Assembly: GCA_902773325.1 (NCBI GenBank)
Contig: CACYDW010000114.1
Span: forward strand, 1-39,813
Length of the DNA: 39,813 bases
Origin: an uncultured Ruminococcus sp.
Lineage (GTDB): Bacteria > Bacillota > Clostridia > Oscillospirales > Acutalibacteraceae
Reading direction: 5' to 3'
Shown here: positions 27,255 through 35,804 of the stretch, piece by piece
Layout of the letters: each line of letters begins with the position of its first letter
How positions within the stretch are numbered: position 1 is the stretch's first letter
Notes under the pieces: model-generated
Seen by the model: the letters and a program-made list of their open reading frames with translations, nothing else
What the model was told of the DNA's origin: nothing
Database searches by the model: none
Program-made: the position numbers and the translations under genes

Positions 27255-27378
27255 TTATAGCAGGCGACAAAAATATTCTTACTTAGAGTGATGTCCGAAG
27301 GGGTGTGGGAGCGACCGGAAAGCCCCCACAATCAGCCTATGATTCATCAAAGTATAAAAAATAATGTCGTTTACTATA
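27255..27378 (+). mobile_element. MITE-like element, copy E
   Basis: Full length: left end TTATAGCAGGCGACA (27255-27269), right end TGTCGTTTACTATA (27365-27378), central stem with one mismatch. It lies between the ECF S-component gene and its terminator. Confidence 0.9.
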
Positions 27379-27388
27379 GTTGATCTTC

Positions 27389-27419
27389 GGGGAACACGAT
27401 TGGGTGTTCCCCTTTTTTT
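27389..27419 (+). terminator. Rho-independent terminator downstream of the ECF gene
   Basis: Perfect stem GGGGAACAC/GTGTTCCCC with a short loop and seven T residues. It is separated from its gene by MITE copy E. Confidence 0.92.
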
Positions 27420-27529
27420 GGGAGAATAATAGAACAAGCAGAAATGAAAAGCTGTTGATGGACAGCTCCATAGGTTGTTTTCCAATAAAAAAAAGAAGTT
27501 TGCTGCTAAAAAGCTGTATATAAATATTA
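27420..27529. other. AT-rich spacer before the trmFO promoter
   Basis: No gene, repeat or RNA structure is apparent. The 480-bp gap between the ECF gene and trmFO is accounted for by MITE copy E, a terminator, this spacer and the promoter with its leader. Confidence 0.4.
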
Positions 27530-27558
27530 TTGCCATCAGTGGGATTATATGGTAAAAT
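27530..27558 (+). promoter_or_regulatory. Probable promoter of the trmFO-plsX operon
   Basis: TTGCCA (27530-27535) and TAAAAT (27553-27558) are separated by 17 bp. About 145 nt of leader precede trmFO. Confidence 0.55.
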
Positions 27559-27706
27559 AATAAAGATAATCAGATAAAAGCTCAGTATCCGGAGTATGAT
27601 GCGCTCTTTGGCTGCCAATGTCTGCCGCTCCGGTTTCGGGGTTGTCAAATCATGCGGCAGGGAATGAAACTCACAGAGCCTGCCCGTGTTCTCAAGGAGT
27701 GGCGGT

Positions 27707-29008
27707 ATGTTTATCAATATTCTCGGTGCGGGACTTGCAGGGTGTGAAGCGGCATATCAGGTTTCAAAAAGAGGTGTGCGGGTGCGGCTGTTTGAAATGA
27801 AGCCCCATAAAATGACCCCTGCTCATAAGAGCAGCGACTTTTGCGAGCTGATATGCTCCAACTCTCTCAAGGCGGCGCGTGTAGAGAGTGCCGCAGGACT
27901 TCTCAAGGAGGAAATGCGCCGTATCGGTTCACTTCTGATGCAGTGCGCCGACCGCTGCGCTGTCCCCGCAGGAGGTGCGCTTGCCGTAGACAGGGAACTG
28001 TTTTCAGGTGCGGTTACAAGAGCGATCAGGGAAAACCCTCTGATAGAAGTGATAGAATGTGAGGTCACCGAGCTGCCGCAGGACGGTATTACCGTTGTGG
28101 CAACAGGTCCTCTGACAAGCGATGCACTCGCCGATAAAATTGTCGCTCTTTGCGGCGGTTCGCTGCATTTCTTTGATGCCGCCGCTCCCATTGTCACCGC
28201 CGACAGTATCGACATGAATGCCGCGTTTACGGCTTCACGCTATGATAAGGGCGGCGACGATGCCTATATCAATTGCCCCATGAATAAAGAGCAATATGAG
28301 TCCTTTCATGCCGCATTAGTCAGTGCGGAGCGTGCGCCGCGCCACGATGTGGACGTGCAGAATCCGAAGGTGTATGAGGGCTGTATGCCTGTTGAAATAT
28401 TAGCGCAAAGGGGACTTGATACCCTGCGTTTCGGGCCGATGAAGCCCGTAGGACTGCGTGACCCCCGCACGGGTCACAGACCATGGGCGGTCGTGCAGCT
28501 TCGCACGGAAAATGCCGCCAAAACCATGTATAATCTGGTGGGCTTTCAGACGAACCTGCGGTTTCCCGAACAGAAGCGGGTGTTCGGCAGGATACCTGCG
28601 CTGAGAAATGCCGAATTCGTGCGGTATGGGGTCATGCACCGCAATACGTTCCTTGATTCGCCGCGTCTGCTGGATGCGGATTTCTCTTTCAGAAGCCGTC
28701 CGGAGCTGTTCTTCGCCGGACAGATGACAGGCGTTGAGGGCTATATGGAGTCGGCAGCCTCCGGCATGATGGCGGGTATCAATGCCGTCAGACGGTCGGA
28801 GGGCAGAGAACCGCTTATTCTGCCGCGTGAAACCATGATCGGCGCACTGTCACACTATATTGCCGATGAAACGGTCACCGACTTTCAGCCGATGGGCGCA
28901 AACCTCGGTATTCTTCCGCCGCTCGGAGAGCAGATACGCGACAAAAAAACGCGTGCAGCGGCTTATGCGGAGCGTTCGCTGCAAAGACTGGCAGCTTATA
29001 AATTCTGA
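27707..29008 (+). CDS. trmFO: Methylenetetrahydrofolate-tRNA-(uracil-5-)-methyltransferase TrmFO
   Basis: This flavoenzyme makes ribothymidine at position 54 of tRNA using methylenetetrahydrofolate. The 433-residue protein has the N-terminal FAD motif ILGAGLAGCEAAYQVSKRG and the family phrases FEMKPHKMTPAH, LICSNSLKA, VPAGGALAVDRE and ALSHYIADE. FAGQMTGVEGYMESAASG is near the C-terminus. Length is as expected. ATG 27707 has AAGGAG upstream; the frame opens earlier at 27686 but without a ribosome site. plsX begins 28 bp downstream, so the genes are probably co-transcribed. Confidence 0.97.
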   Translation: MFINILGAGLAGCEAAYQVSKRGVRVRLFEMKPHKMTPAHKSSDFCELICSNSLKAARVESAAGLLKEEMRRIGSLLMQCADRCAVPAGGALAVDRELFSGAVTRAIRENPLIEVIECEVTELPQDGITVVATGPLTSDALADKIVALCGGSLHFFDAAAPIVTADSIDMNAAFTASRYDKGGDDAYINCPMNKEQYESFHAALVSAERAPRHDVDVQNPKVYEGCMPVEILAQRGLDTLRFGPMKPVGLRDPRTGHRPWAVVQLRTENAAKTMYNLVGFQTNLRFPEQKRVFGRIPALRNAEFVRYGVMHRNTFLDSPRLLDADFSFRSRPELFFAGQMTGVEGYMESAASGMMAGINAVRRSEGREPLILPRETMIGALSHYIADETVTDFQPMGANLGILPPLGEQIRDKKTRAAAYAERSLQRLAAYKF

Positions 29009-29036
29009 ATCAGTTGCAGATTGGTAGTGAGATTTT

Positions 29037-30056
29037 ATGAAGATTTTAATAGATGCTTTCGGCGGCGATCATGCCCCGTCGGAAATTATAAAGGGCTGCG
29101 TGATATGCCTTCAAAAATACAGCGGTACGGAGCTTGCACTTGTGGGTAATGAGGATATTATCCGGCAGACTGCCGCCGAACAGGATATTTCACTTGACGG
29201 TATTACCATACATCATGCGCCCGATATCATTACCATGGACGATGAAGCAGGTGAGATCGTGAGATCCAAAAAACAGTCGTCCATGGCAGTCGGCTTACAG
29301 CTTCTTGCAGACGGACAGGGAGATGCATTTTTATCGGCAGGCAACAGCGGGGCACTGATCACGGGTGCAACCTTGATCGTCAAGCGTATCAAGGGAGTCA
29401 GACGACCCGCCTTTACCCCCGTCATGCCCTCTGCCGAAGGTCCGTTTATTTTAGCGGACGGCGGTGCCAATGTGGAAGCAAGCCCCGAAATGCTCCGTCA
29501 GTTCGGCATTATGGGTGCGATCTATATGGAAAAGGTGCTCGGGGTGAAAAATCCGAGAGTAGCACTGATCAATGTCGGCACGGAGGAGCATAAGGGCGCG
29601 CCTTTGCAGCATGAAGCCTATCAGCTTCTGAAACGTACCAATATCAACTTTATCGGCAACATGGAAGCCCGCGATATTCCCGCAGGCGGTGCCGATGTGC
29701 TGGTTGCAGACGGCTTTACGGGCAATATCGTGCTCAAAATGTATGAGGGTGTGGCAATAGAGCTTTTCAGGAAAATCAAGGGCGTGTTTTATAAGAATCT
29801 CAAAACCAAGCTCGGTGCGGCGATGATGAAAAAAGAAATGTATGAGCTGAAACAGTATTTTGACTATAACCAATACGGCGCTGCGCCTGTGCTGGGCGTA
29901 TCAAAGCCGGTGCTGAAAACTCATGGCAGTGCCAAAGCGGACGCTGTTGTTACGGCGGTGAAATCTGCCATTGACTTCGCTTCGGCAGGTGTCATAGAGC
30001 AGATCACACAGGAGATCGAAACCATTAAAAAACAGGAAAAGGACGAGAACGGATGA
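29037..30056 (+). CDS. plsX: Phosphate acyltransferase PlsX
   Basis: PlsX converts acyl-ACP and phosphate to acyl-phosphate, the first step of phospholipid synthesis in Firmicutes. The 339-residue protein shows MKILIDAFGGDHAP, IVRSKKQSSMAVG, SAGNSGALITGATL, LADGGANVE and ADGFTGNIVLKMYEG, all typical. The gene overlaps rnc by 4 bp (ATGA), which implies coupled translation. Many Firmicutes have acpP between plsX and rnc; here it is missing from the junction. The upstream ribosome site is weak. Confidence 0.97.
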   Translation: MKILIDAFGGDHAPSEIIKGCVICLQKYSGTELALVGNEDIIRQTAAEQDISLDGITIHHAPDIITMDDEAGEIVRSKKQSSMAVGLQLLADGQGDAFLSAGNSGALITGATLIVKRIKGVRRPAFTPVMPSAEGPFILADGGANVEASPEMLRQFGIMGAIYMEKVLGVKNPRVALINVGTEEHKGAPLQHEAYQLLKRTNINFIGNMEARDIPAGGADVLVADGFTGNIVLKMYEGVAIELFRKIKGVFYKNLKTKLGAAMMKKEMYELKQYFDYNQYGAAPVLGVSKPVLKTHGSAKADAVVTAVKSAIDFASAGVIEQITQEIETIKKQEKDENG

Positions 30057-30727
30057 AAGAGCTTGAAAACAGAATCGGCTATCATTACAAGGATATTCGT
30101 TTTCTTGAGAATGCACTGACCCATTCTTCCTATGCCAACGAGGCAAGACACGGAACAAGAAGCAACGAGCGGCTGGAGTTTCTGGGTGATGCTGTTCTCA
30201 GTATTGTGGTGTCCGACTATATTTACCGTAATTGCCCGGGGCTGCCGGAAGGAGAGCTTTCAAAGCTCAGGGCGGCACTGGTGTGTGAAAAGAGTCTGTG
30301 TCGTTTTTCGAGGGCACTCAGACTTGGTGACTATCTCAGACTCAGCCGCGGTGAACGCAATCTGGGCGGTGCAGACAGACCCTCTATACTGGCAGATGCC
30401 TTTGAAGCGGTGATCGCATCGATCTATCTTGACGGCGGCATGGAGGAGGCAAGAAAATTTATCCTCTGCTATGTAGAGCCGGAAATCAGGAACCCGAAGC
30501 CGAAAGCGTTCAAGGACTATAAGACCACGCTGCAGGAAATTATCCAGAAGAATCCCGAAGAGCGTCTGGAATATGTATTGGTCGGGGAAGAAGGTCCCGA
30601 CCACAACAAGCACTTCTCCGTGGAGGTGCATCTGAACAATAATGTGATCGGCAGGGGCGGCGGACGCAGCAAAAAGGAAGCCGAACAACAGGCGGCAAGA
30701 GAAGCATTGGAGTTGATGGGATATTGA
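30053..30727 (+). CDS. rnc: Ribonuclease III
   Basis: This 224-residue endonuclease cleaves double-stranded RNA in rRNA and mRNA processing. The signature ERLEFLGDAVLS contains catalytic residues E39 to D46, and the second catalytic region is LADAFEAVIASIYLDGG. A double-stranded RNA-binding domain follows: DYKTTLQEIIQKN, HFSVEVHLNNNVIGRGGGRSKKEAEQQAA. The start overlaps plsX by 4 bp and the end overlaps the radical SAM gene by 4 bp. Confidence 0.97.
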   Translation: MKELENRIGYHYKDIRFLENALTHSSYANEARHGTRSNERLEFLGDAVLSIVVSDYIYRNCPGLPEGELSKLRAALVCEKSLCRFSRALRLGDYLRLSRGERNLGGADRPSILADAFEAVIASIYLDGGMEEARKFILCYVEPEIRNPKPKAFKDYKTTLQEIIQKNPEERLEYVLVGEEGPDHNKHFSVEVHLNNNVIGRGGGRSKKEAEQQAAREALELMGY

Positions 30728-31743
30728 ACCAGACAGAGAAGCATTCAAATATTGCGCTGTTTATTCCGCATAACGGCTGTCCCCATGCGTGCAGCTTCTG
30801 CGACCAGCGCGAAATTACCGGTCAGGCATACCAGCCCGATGCCGCTGACGTTGCCGCATCCGTACAGACTGCCGAAAAAAGTCTTGGCCGTGCGCTTAAA
30901 AACGCGGAAATCGCCTTTTTCGGCGGAAGCTTTACGGCAATCGACCGCGCCTACATGACAGAACTGCTGCAAGCCGCCGCGCCATACGTCAAAAGCAGCA
31001 GGGTTGCCGGAATCCGCATTTCAACAAGGCCGGACGCTATTGACGATGAAATACTGACCCTCCTGAAGGAATACGGTGTTACCGCTATTGAGCTGGGTGC
31101 ACAGAGTATGTGCGATGATGTGCTGAGCATGAATCACAGGGGACATACCGTGCAGCACGTTGTTGATGCGTCAAGGCTGATCAGACAGTACGGATTTTCA
31201 CTCGGCTTGCAGATGATGACAGGCTTATACGGCAGCTCTCCCGACAAGGACAGAGCAACCGCCCGTGCGATCGCCGCGCTTTCCCCCGATACGGTGAGAA
31301 TCTATCCCACCGTTGTCATGAAGGGTACGCAGCTTTATGAGCTGTATCGGAGCGGCGCATACCGCCCGCAGGGTACAGAAGAAGCAGTAGAGCTTTGTGC
31401 GGAGCTGCTGGAATTTTTTGAGCTGCACCATATCGCCGTGATCCGTCTGGGACTTCACGACAGCGACAGTCTGCGTGAAAATATGGCGGCGGGTGCTTAT
31501 CACCCCGCGTTCAGAGAGCTTTGCGAGAGTGAGATCATGTATCGCCATGCCGTTGAAGCCCTCAAAAAACGCGGCATTACAGAAGGAATGGTGGATTTCT
31601 ACGTCAACCCGAAATCCGTTTCACGCTTTATCGGTCAGAAACGCAAAAACCTCGTCAGGCTGAATGCTCTCGGCATTACCGCGATTGTCCGTCAGGACTA
31701 TTCCATGGAAAAATATGAGGTGTGTGCCAGGCGATATATCTGA
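30724..31743 (+). CDS. Radical SAM protein, Elp3-like
   Basis: This 339-residue protein has the iron-sulfur motif CPHACSFC with C19, C23 and C26, then FFGGSFTAI and IRISTRPDAID. It continues with IELGAQSMCDDVLSMNHRGHT and LGLQMMTGLYGSSPDKD, typical of the Elp3/HemN-like class. The acetyltransferase domain of full Elp3 is absent. The start is a TTG at 30724 overlapping the rnc TGA, with GGAG upstream; a start further inside would lose the cysteine motif. The family often lies beside rnc and smc in clostridia. The substrate is not known to me; a tRNA modification role is possible. Confidence 0.85.
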   Translation: MNQTEKHSNIALFIPHNGCPHACSFCDQREITGQAYQPDAADVAASVQTAEKSLGRALKNAEIAFFGGSFTAIDRAYMTELLQAAAPYVKSSRVAGIRISTRPDAIDDEILTLLKEYGVTAIELGAQSMCDDVLSMNHRGHTVQHVVDASRLIRQYGFSLGLQMMTGLYGSSPDKDRATARAIAALSPDTVRIYPTVVMKGTQLYELYRSGAYRPQGTEEAVELCAELLEFFELHHIAVIRLGLHDSDSLRENMAAGAYHPAFRELCESEIMYRHAVEALKKRGITEGMVDFYVNPKSVSRFIGQKRKNLVRLNALGITAIVRQDYSMEKYEVCARRYI

Positions 31744-31754
31744 AAAATGAAAAA

Positions 31755-31880
31755 TTATAGTAAACGACATTATTCTCTATACTTTGATCAATCATAGGCT
31801 GACTGTGGGGGCTTTCCGGTCGCCCCCCACACCCCTTCGGACATCACTCTGAGTAAGAATATTTTTGTCGTTTACTATAA
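31755..31880 (-). mobile_element. MITE-like element, copy F (best-preserved ends)
   Basis: The two ends TTATAGTAAACGACA (31755-31769) and TGTCGTTTACTATAA (31866-31880) are perfect 15-bp inverted repeats, the cleanest of the six copies. The central stem has an additional G on one arm. It lies between the radical SAM gene and smc, inside what is usually a continuous operon, in the opposite orientation to A, B, C and E. Confidence 0.93.
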
Positions 31881-31897
31881 AAACGCGGAATCAAAAT

Positions 31898-32004
31898 CAC
31901 CCCTGCCGAGGTCAAGGGGTGCGGGTGTCCGGTGGACACCTCTGGCGCAGACAGAAGCGCCGACCGAGGTGACAACCGAGAATCGAGCAGTCCTTGCGGG
32001 GAAA
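31898..32004 (+). repeat. Degenerate copy of the GC-rich triple-hairpin repeat (R1)
   Basis: It shares CCCTGCCGAGGTCAAGGGG at its start and GAGCAGTCCTTGCGGGG at its end with the copies upstream of smc and ftsY. Between them are hairpins GTGTCC-ggt-GGACAC and GGCGC/GCGCC. A short AT-rich stretch with repeated GAATAAT follows at 32008-32040. No gene is present. Confidence 0.6.
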
Positions 32005-32111
32005 AATAATGAATAATGAATGAATAATGAATAATGGTTTTGCTATTCTTTTTTATCCCCATAGAAGAATAAATGCTTCTTTGTTGATTTACTTGCATAG
32101 TAAAAAGCTGC

Positions 32112-32186
32112 GGGTGCAGGGGGCTCGAGCCCCCTGCCGAGGTCAAGGGCGAGCAGCCCTTGCGGGGTTTGGGGCAGAGCCCCAAT
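32112..32186 (+). repeat. GC-rich triple-hairpin repeat (R2), upstream of smc
   Basis: Three hairpins in a row are visible. The first is a perfect palindrome at 32116-32137 (GCAGGGGGCTC and its reverse complement). The second is CAAGGGC-gagca-GCCCTTG (32144-32162), and the third is TTGGGGC-aga-GCCCCAA (32169-32185). It ends about 16 nt before the smc ribosome site, and its DNA matches R3 closely over the second and third hairpins. Confidence 0.85.
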
Positions 32187-32213
32187 ACAGCCCCAATATT
32201 CAGGAGGAAAAAG

Positions 32214-35200
32214 ATGAGATTAAGGGCGTTGGAGCTGCAAGGGTTCAAGACGTTCCCTGATAGGACAAAGCTGAGCTTTACTGATGGAATTACGGCTGTG
32301 GTAGGGCCGAACGGCAGCGGCAAGAGCAATATCAGTGATGCGATCAGATGGGTGTTGGGGGAGCAGTCGGCGAAATCCCTGCGGTGTTCCAGAATGGAGG
32401 ACGTTATTTTTAACGGTACTCAGCAGAGAAAGAAAACGGGATATGCTCAGGTGACGTTGTCGATCGACAATTCGGACAGGAGCCTGCAGTTTGACGGCGA
32501 TGAAATTTCGGTGACAAGACGGTATTACCGCTCGGGCAGCAGCGAATACCTTATCAATAACACTGCCGTGAGATTACAGGATATACATGAGCTGTTTATG
32601 GATACGGGTCTGGGTCGTGACGGCTATTCCATGATCGGTCAGGGCAAGATCGACTCTATTGTATCCACAAAGGGCGAGGATAGGCGCGAAATATTTGAAG
32701 AAGCTGCCGGAATCTCCCGCTTCCGGTATAAAAAAGCAGACGCAGAGCGCAGGCTCGATAAAACCGAGGAAAATCTTGTGCGTCTGCGCGATATTATGAC
32801 CGAGCTGGAGGGCAGAGTCGAGCCGCTCCGCATACAGTCCGAAAAGGCAAAGGCATACCTTGCTTATGCCGATGAAAAAAGAGGACTGGAAATTGCCCTC
32901 TGGCTTAAAACACTTGATAGATCTGCCATGCAGATCAAGGAACAGGACGATAAGATCCTGATCGCAAGAGGACAGTATGAAGAGCTGGAGCGGGCACTGG
33001 AGGCTTTGCAGAGTGAAAGCGAGGAAATCTTTCAGCAGCAGAACAGCTTCGCCGTCAAAGCGGAGGATATCCGTAGCCGTACGGGTAGCTATGAAGAAGA
33101 AAACGCGGACAAGCGCGCAAGAATATCGGTTCTGAAAAACGATATCCTGCATAATGAACAGACAATCGCCCGTATTGCAGGTGATATCCGCGATGCCAAG
33201 GAATCGGGGGAGAGCATAGAAGAGGAAATCCGCACGAAGCTTGCGGCAATTGACGATGACAGATGCAAGCTGAAAAAACATAACGAAGAGCTTGATGCTT
33301 GCAAAAGAGAACTTGATTCACTCAAAACCGACGAGAGCCGCTCCGTACAGCGTATGGACGAGATCAATGCACAGCTTGCAGAGCTTGCGAAAAAGTCCTC
33401 CGAGGCAAGGATCAGCTATATGACCGCTTCATCGTCCATTACGGAACTGACGGGACGCATGGAGGTGGTGGAAAATACCGTCAAGGCAAGACAATCCCAG
33501 ATTCAGACGGTGGAACATATTATTGCCGATTATCAGAATATGTTTGAGGACTGTGTGTCGCGCGGAAAGCAGATTGCAGACGACAATGCCGCCGCAGAAG
33601 CTGCCGCTCAGGAAAAGGCGGCGCGCTGTGAAGAAATCAAGGGGCAGTACGAACGGCTGTACCTCGACAGCGAACAGGCTTTCCGTAAGGCGAAAATGCT
33701 GGAGGAGCTTGAAAGAAACCTCGAAGGCTTTGCCCACAGCGTCAAGCTGGTCATGAAGGAGGCTCAGCGCGGCACTTTGGAGGGAATCCACGGTCCTGTG
33801 TCGCGTGTCATCAGAACACCCTCCCAATACAGTACCGCGATCGAAATTGCCCTCGGTGCAGCCATGCAGAATATCGTTACCACTGACGATATAGATGCCA
33901 AACGTGCGATCGCGTTCCTCAAGCGTACCAACGGCGGCAGAGCAACGTTCCTGCCCATGTCTGCCATCAAGGGCAGAACCCTCGGCGAAACAGGTCTGGA
34001 GCAGTGCCGCGGCTTTGTGGGTATCGCGTCGGAGCTTTGTTCGTGTGATGCCTGCTATAACGGTATTCTGACAAACCTCCTCGGCAGGATCGTGATCGCA
34101 GAAACGCTCGATGATGCCGCCGAAATTGCAAAGCGTTACGGCTACCGCTTCAAGGTTGTGACCCTTGACGGACAGGTCGTCAATGCAGGCGGTTCGCTGA
34201 CGGGCGGTTCGCTCTCCAAGAGTACGGGTCTGCTCGGCAGAGCAGCCGAAATCGAAAGCATCAGGGCGCAGGCACAGCGACTTGCAGATGATGCACAGAC
34301 ACAAAAAACTGGCCTCATTGCCGAACAGCAGGCTCTTACGGCACTTCGTGAGAAGCTTTCCGCTTTTGCGGCAGAGCTGTCACAGGTCAATGAGGATAAA
34401 ATCAAGATAGAAGCAGAGATCAAGGCGCGTCGGAATGAACTGACCGCCACTAAAAAAAATCTCGATGAGATCCGTGACGAAAGAGCCGCCGCCAATGCAA
34501 AGCTTAACGATCTGACGGCGGTAATGCAGCAGTCGCGCAGGGAATATGAGGATTTTAACAGACAGATCACCGAAAATGAACAGCTTGCCAGATTGGCTTC
34601 CGGTTCGCGTGATGAATATGCCGGCAGGCGTGAAGCCCTTACCGAAAAGCTGCAGGATATCCGAATGAAGATCCTGACAGTCGAAAAGGATATATCCTCC
34701 GCTGAAAGCGAGATCCATTCGGCACGGCAGCGCGCAGCATCGTCTGATGACCGTATCAGACAGAGTAACCGCGAAATCGCAGAGCTGGAAGAAACCAACC
34801 GACAGATCACTGCCGAGATTGCTGCACAGGAAAGCCGTATCGGTGAGCTTGAAGAGCTTATCAAGGAATGCGGCAAGGAGATTGAAAAGCTCAATACCGA
34901 CAGAATACTGCTTGAAAAACGCGCTAACGAGCTGCGCCATTCGGAACGTACGCAGACCGCCGAGCGTGAGAAGATCGGCGGAGAGCTTGCACGGCTGGAA
35001 TCTAAAAGGGAAAGCCTCCAGCAAAGCTATGACGAGATCAACGGAAAGCTCTGGGAGGAATATGAGCTGACGAAGCGTGAAGCCGAAAGAGCTGCCGTCG
35101 TCATCGAAGATGCGGGCAAGGCACAGCGCAGGCTTGCCGAGCTGAAACAAAAGATCAGGGCTTTGGGTACGGTGAATGTATCGGCAATTGAGGAATACAA

Positions 35201-35786
35201 AGAGGTCAGCGAACGGTATGAGTTCCTCAAGGTGCAGATCGGCGATGTGGAAAAATCCAAAAGCGAGCTGCTGCGGCTTATCAATGACCTTACCAAGCAA
35301 ATGCGGGAAATCTTTATTGAACGGTTCGATCTGATCAACCGCCATTTTTCCTCGACCTTCGTAGAGCTGTTCGGCGGCGGAAAGGCTTCTCTGTCGCTGA
35401 GCGACCCCGAAAATGTTCTGACTACGGGTATAGAAATTTCGGTAGAGCCGCCCGGCAAGATCGTGTCCCATATCGAGCTGCTGTCCGGCGGTGAAAAAGC
35501 ACTGGTTGCAATTGCGCTGTATTTTGCTATAATGAAGGTAAGCCCCGCGCCGTTCTGCGTGATGGACGAAATCGAAGCGGCACTCGATGACGTGAATGTC
35601 TATCGTTTTGCCGAATACCTGAGAAGAATGAACGACAATACACAGTTTATCTGTATTACCCACCGACGCGGTACCATGGAAGAAGCCGATGTGCTCTATG
35701 GCGTTACCATGCAGGACAGAGGTATCTCTAAAATGCTGGAGCTGCGCGCCGGCGAGGTGGAACAAAAACTCGGTATTACCAACTGA
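32214..35786 (+). CDS. smc: Chromosome segregation ATPase SMC
   Basis: SMC dimers, with ScpA/ScpB, organise and segregate chromosomes. The 1190-residue protein has Walker A GPNGSGKSN (31-39), two long coiled-coil arms around a hinge near GPVSRVIRTPSQYSTAIEIA, and a C-terminal head. That head carries signature LLSGGEKAL (1090 onward) and Walker B FCVMDEIEAALDD with D1118 and E1119. Length is as expected. I choose ATG 32214, 5 nt after AGGAGG; reading the frame from 32160 would translate part of repeat R2. The M50-like gene begins 18 bp after its stop. Confidence 0.98.
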   Translation: MRLRALELQGFKTFPDRTKLSFTDGITAVVGPNGSGKSNISDAIRWVLGEQSAKSLRCSRMEDVIFNGTQQRKKTGYAQVTLSIDNSDRSLQFDGDEISVTRRYYRSGSSEYLINNTAVRLQDIHELFMDTGLGRDGYSMIGQGKIDSIVSTKGEDRREIFEEAAGISRFRYKKADAERRLDKTEENLVRLRDIMTELEGRVEPLRIQSEKAKAYLAYADEKRGLEIALWLKTLDRSAMQIKEQDDKILIARGQYEELERALEALQSESEEIFQQQNSFAVKAEDIRSRTGSYEEENADKRARISVLKNDILHNEQTIARIAGDIRDAKESGESIEEEIRTKLAAIDDDRCKLKKHNEELDACKRELDSLKTDESRSVQRMDEINAQLAELAKKSSEARISYMTASSSITELTGRMEVVENTVKARQSQIQTVEHIIADYQNMFEDCVSRGKQIADDNAAAEAAAQEKAARCEEIKGQYERLYLDSEQAFRKAKMLEELERNLEGFAHSVKLVMKEAQRGTLEGIHGPVSRVIRTPSQYSTAIEIALGAAMQNIVTTDDIDAKRAIAFLKRTNGGRATFLPMSAIKGRTLGETGLEQCRGFVGIASELCSCDACYNGILTNLLGRIVIAETLDDAAEIAKRYGYRFKVVTLDGQVVNAGGSLTGGSLSKSTGLLGRAAEIESIRAQAQRLADDAQTQKTGLIAEQQALTALREKLSAFAAELSQVNEDKIKIEAEIKARRNELTATKKNLDEIRDERAAANAKLNDLTAVMQQSRREYEDFNRQITENEQLARLASGSRDEYAGRREALTEKLQDIRMKILTVEKDISSAESEIHSARQRAASSDDRIRQSNREIAELEETNRQITAEIAAQESRIGELEELIKECGKEIEKLNTDRILLEKRANELRHSERTQTAEREKIGGELARLESKRESLQQSYDEINGKLWEEYELTKREAERAAVVIEDAGKAQRRLAELKQKIRALGTVNVSAIEEYKEVSERYEFLKVQIGDVEKSKSELLRLINDLTKQMREIFIERFDLINRHFSSTFVELFGGGKASLSLSDPENVLTTGIEISVEPPGKIVSHIELLSGGEKALVAIALYFAIMKVSPAPFCVMDEIEAALDDVNVYRFAEYLRRMNDNTQFICITHRRGTMEEADVLYGVTMQDRGISKMLELRAGEVEQKLGITN

Positions 35787-35804
35787 AGCAAGGGAGAGAT
35801 CGAT

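Noticed and set aside
32160..32213. Longer smc start at 32160
   Set aside because: The additional residues are translated from the GC-rich repeat; ATG 32214 has AGGAGG just upstream and begins at the conserved SMC N-terminus.
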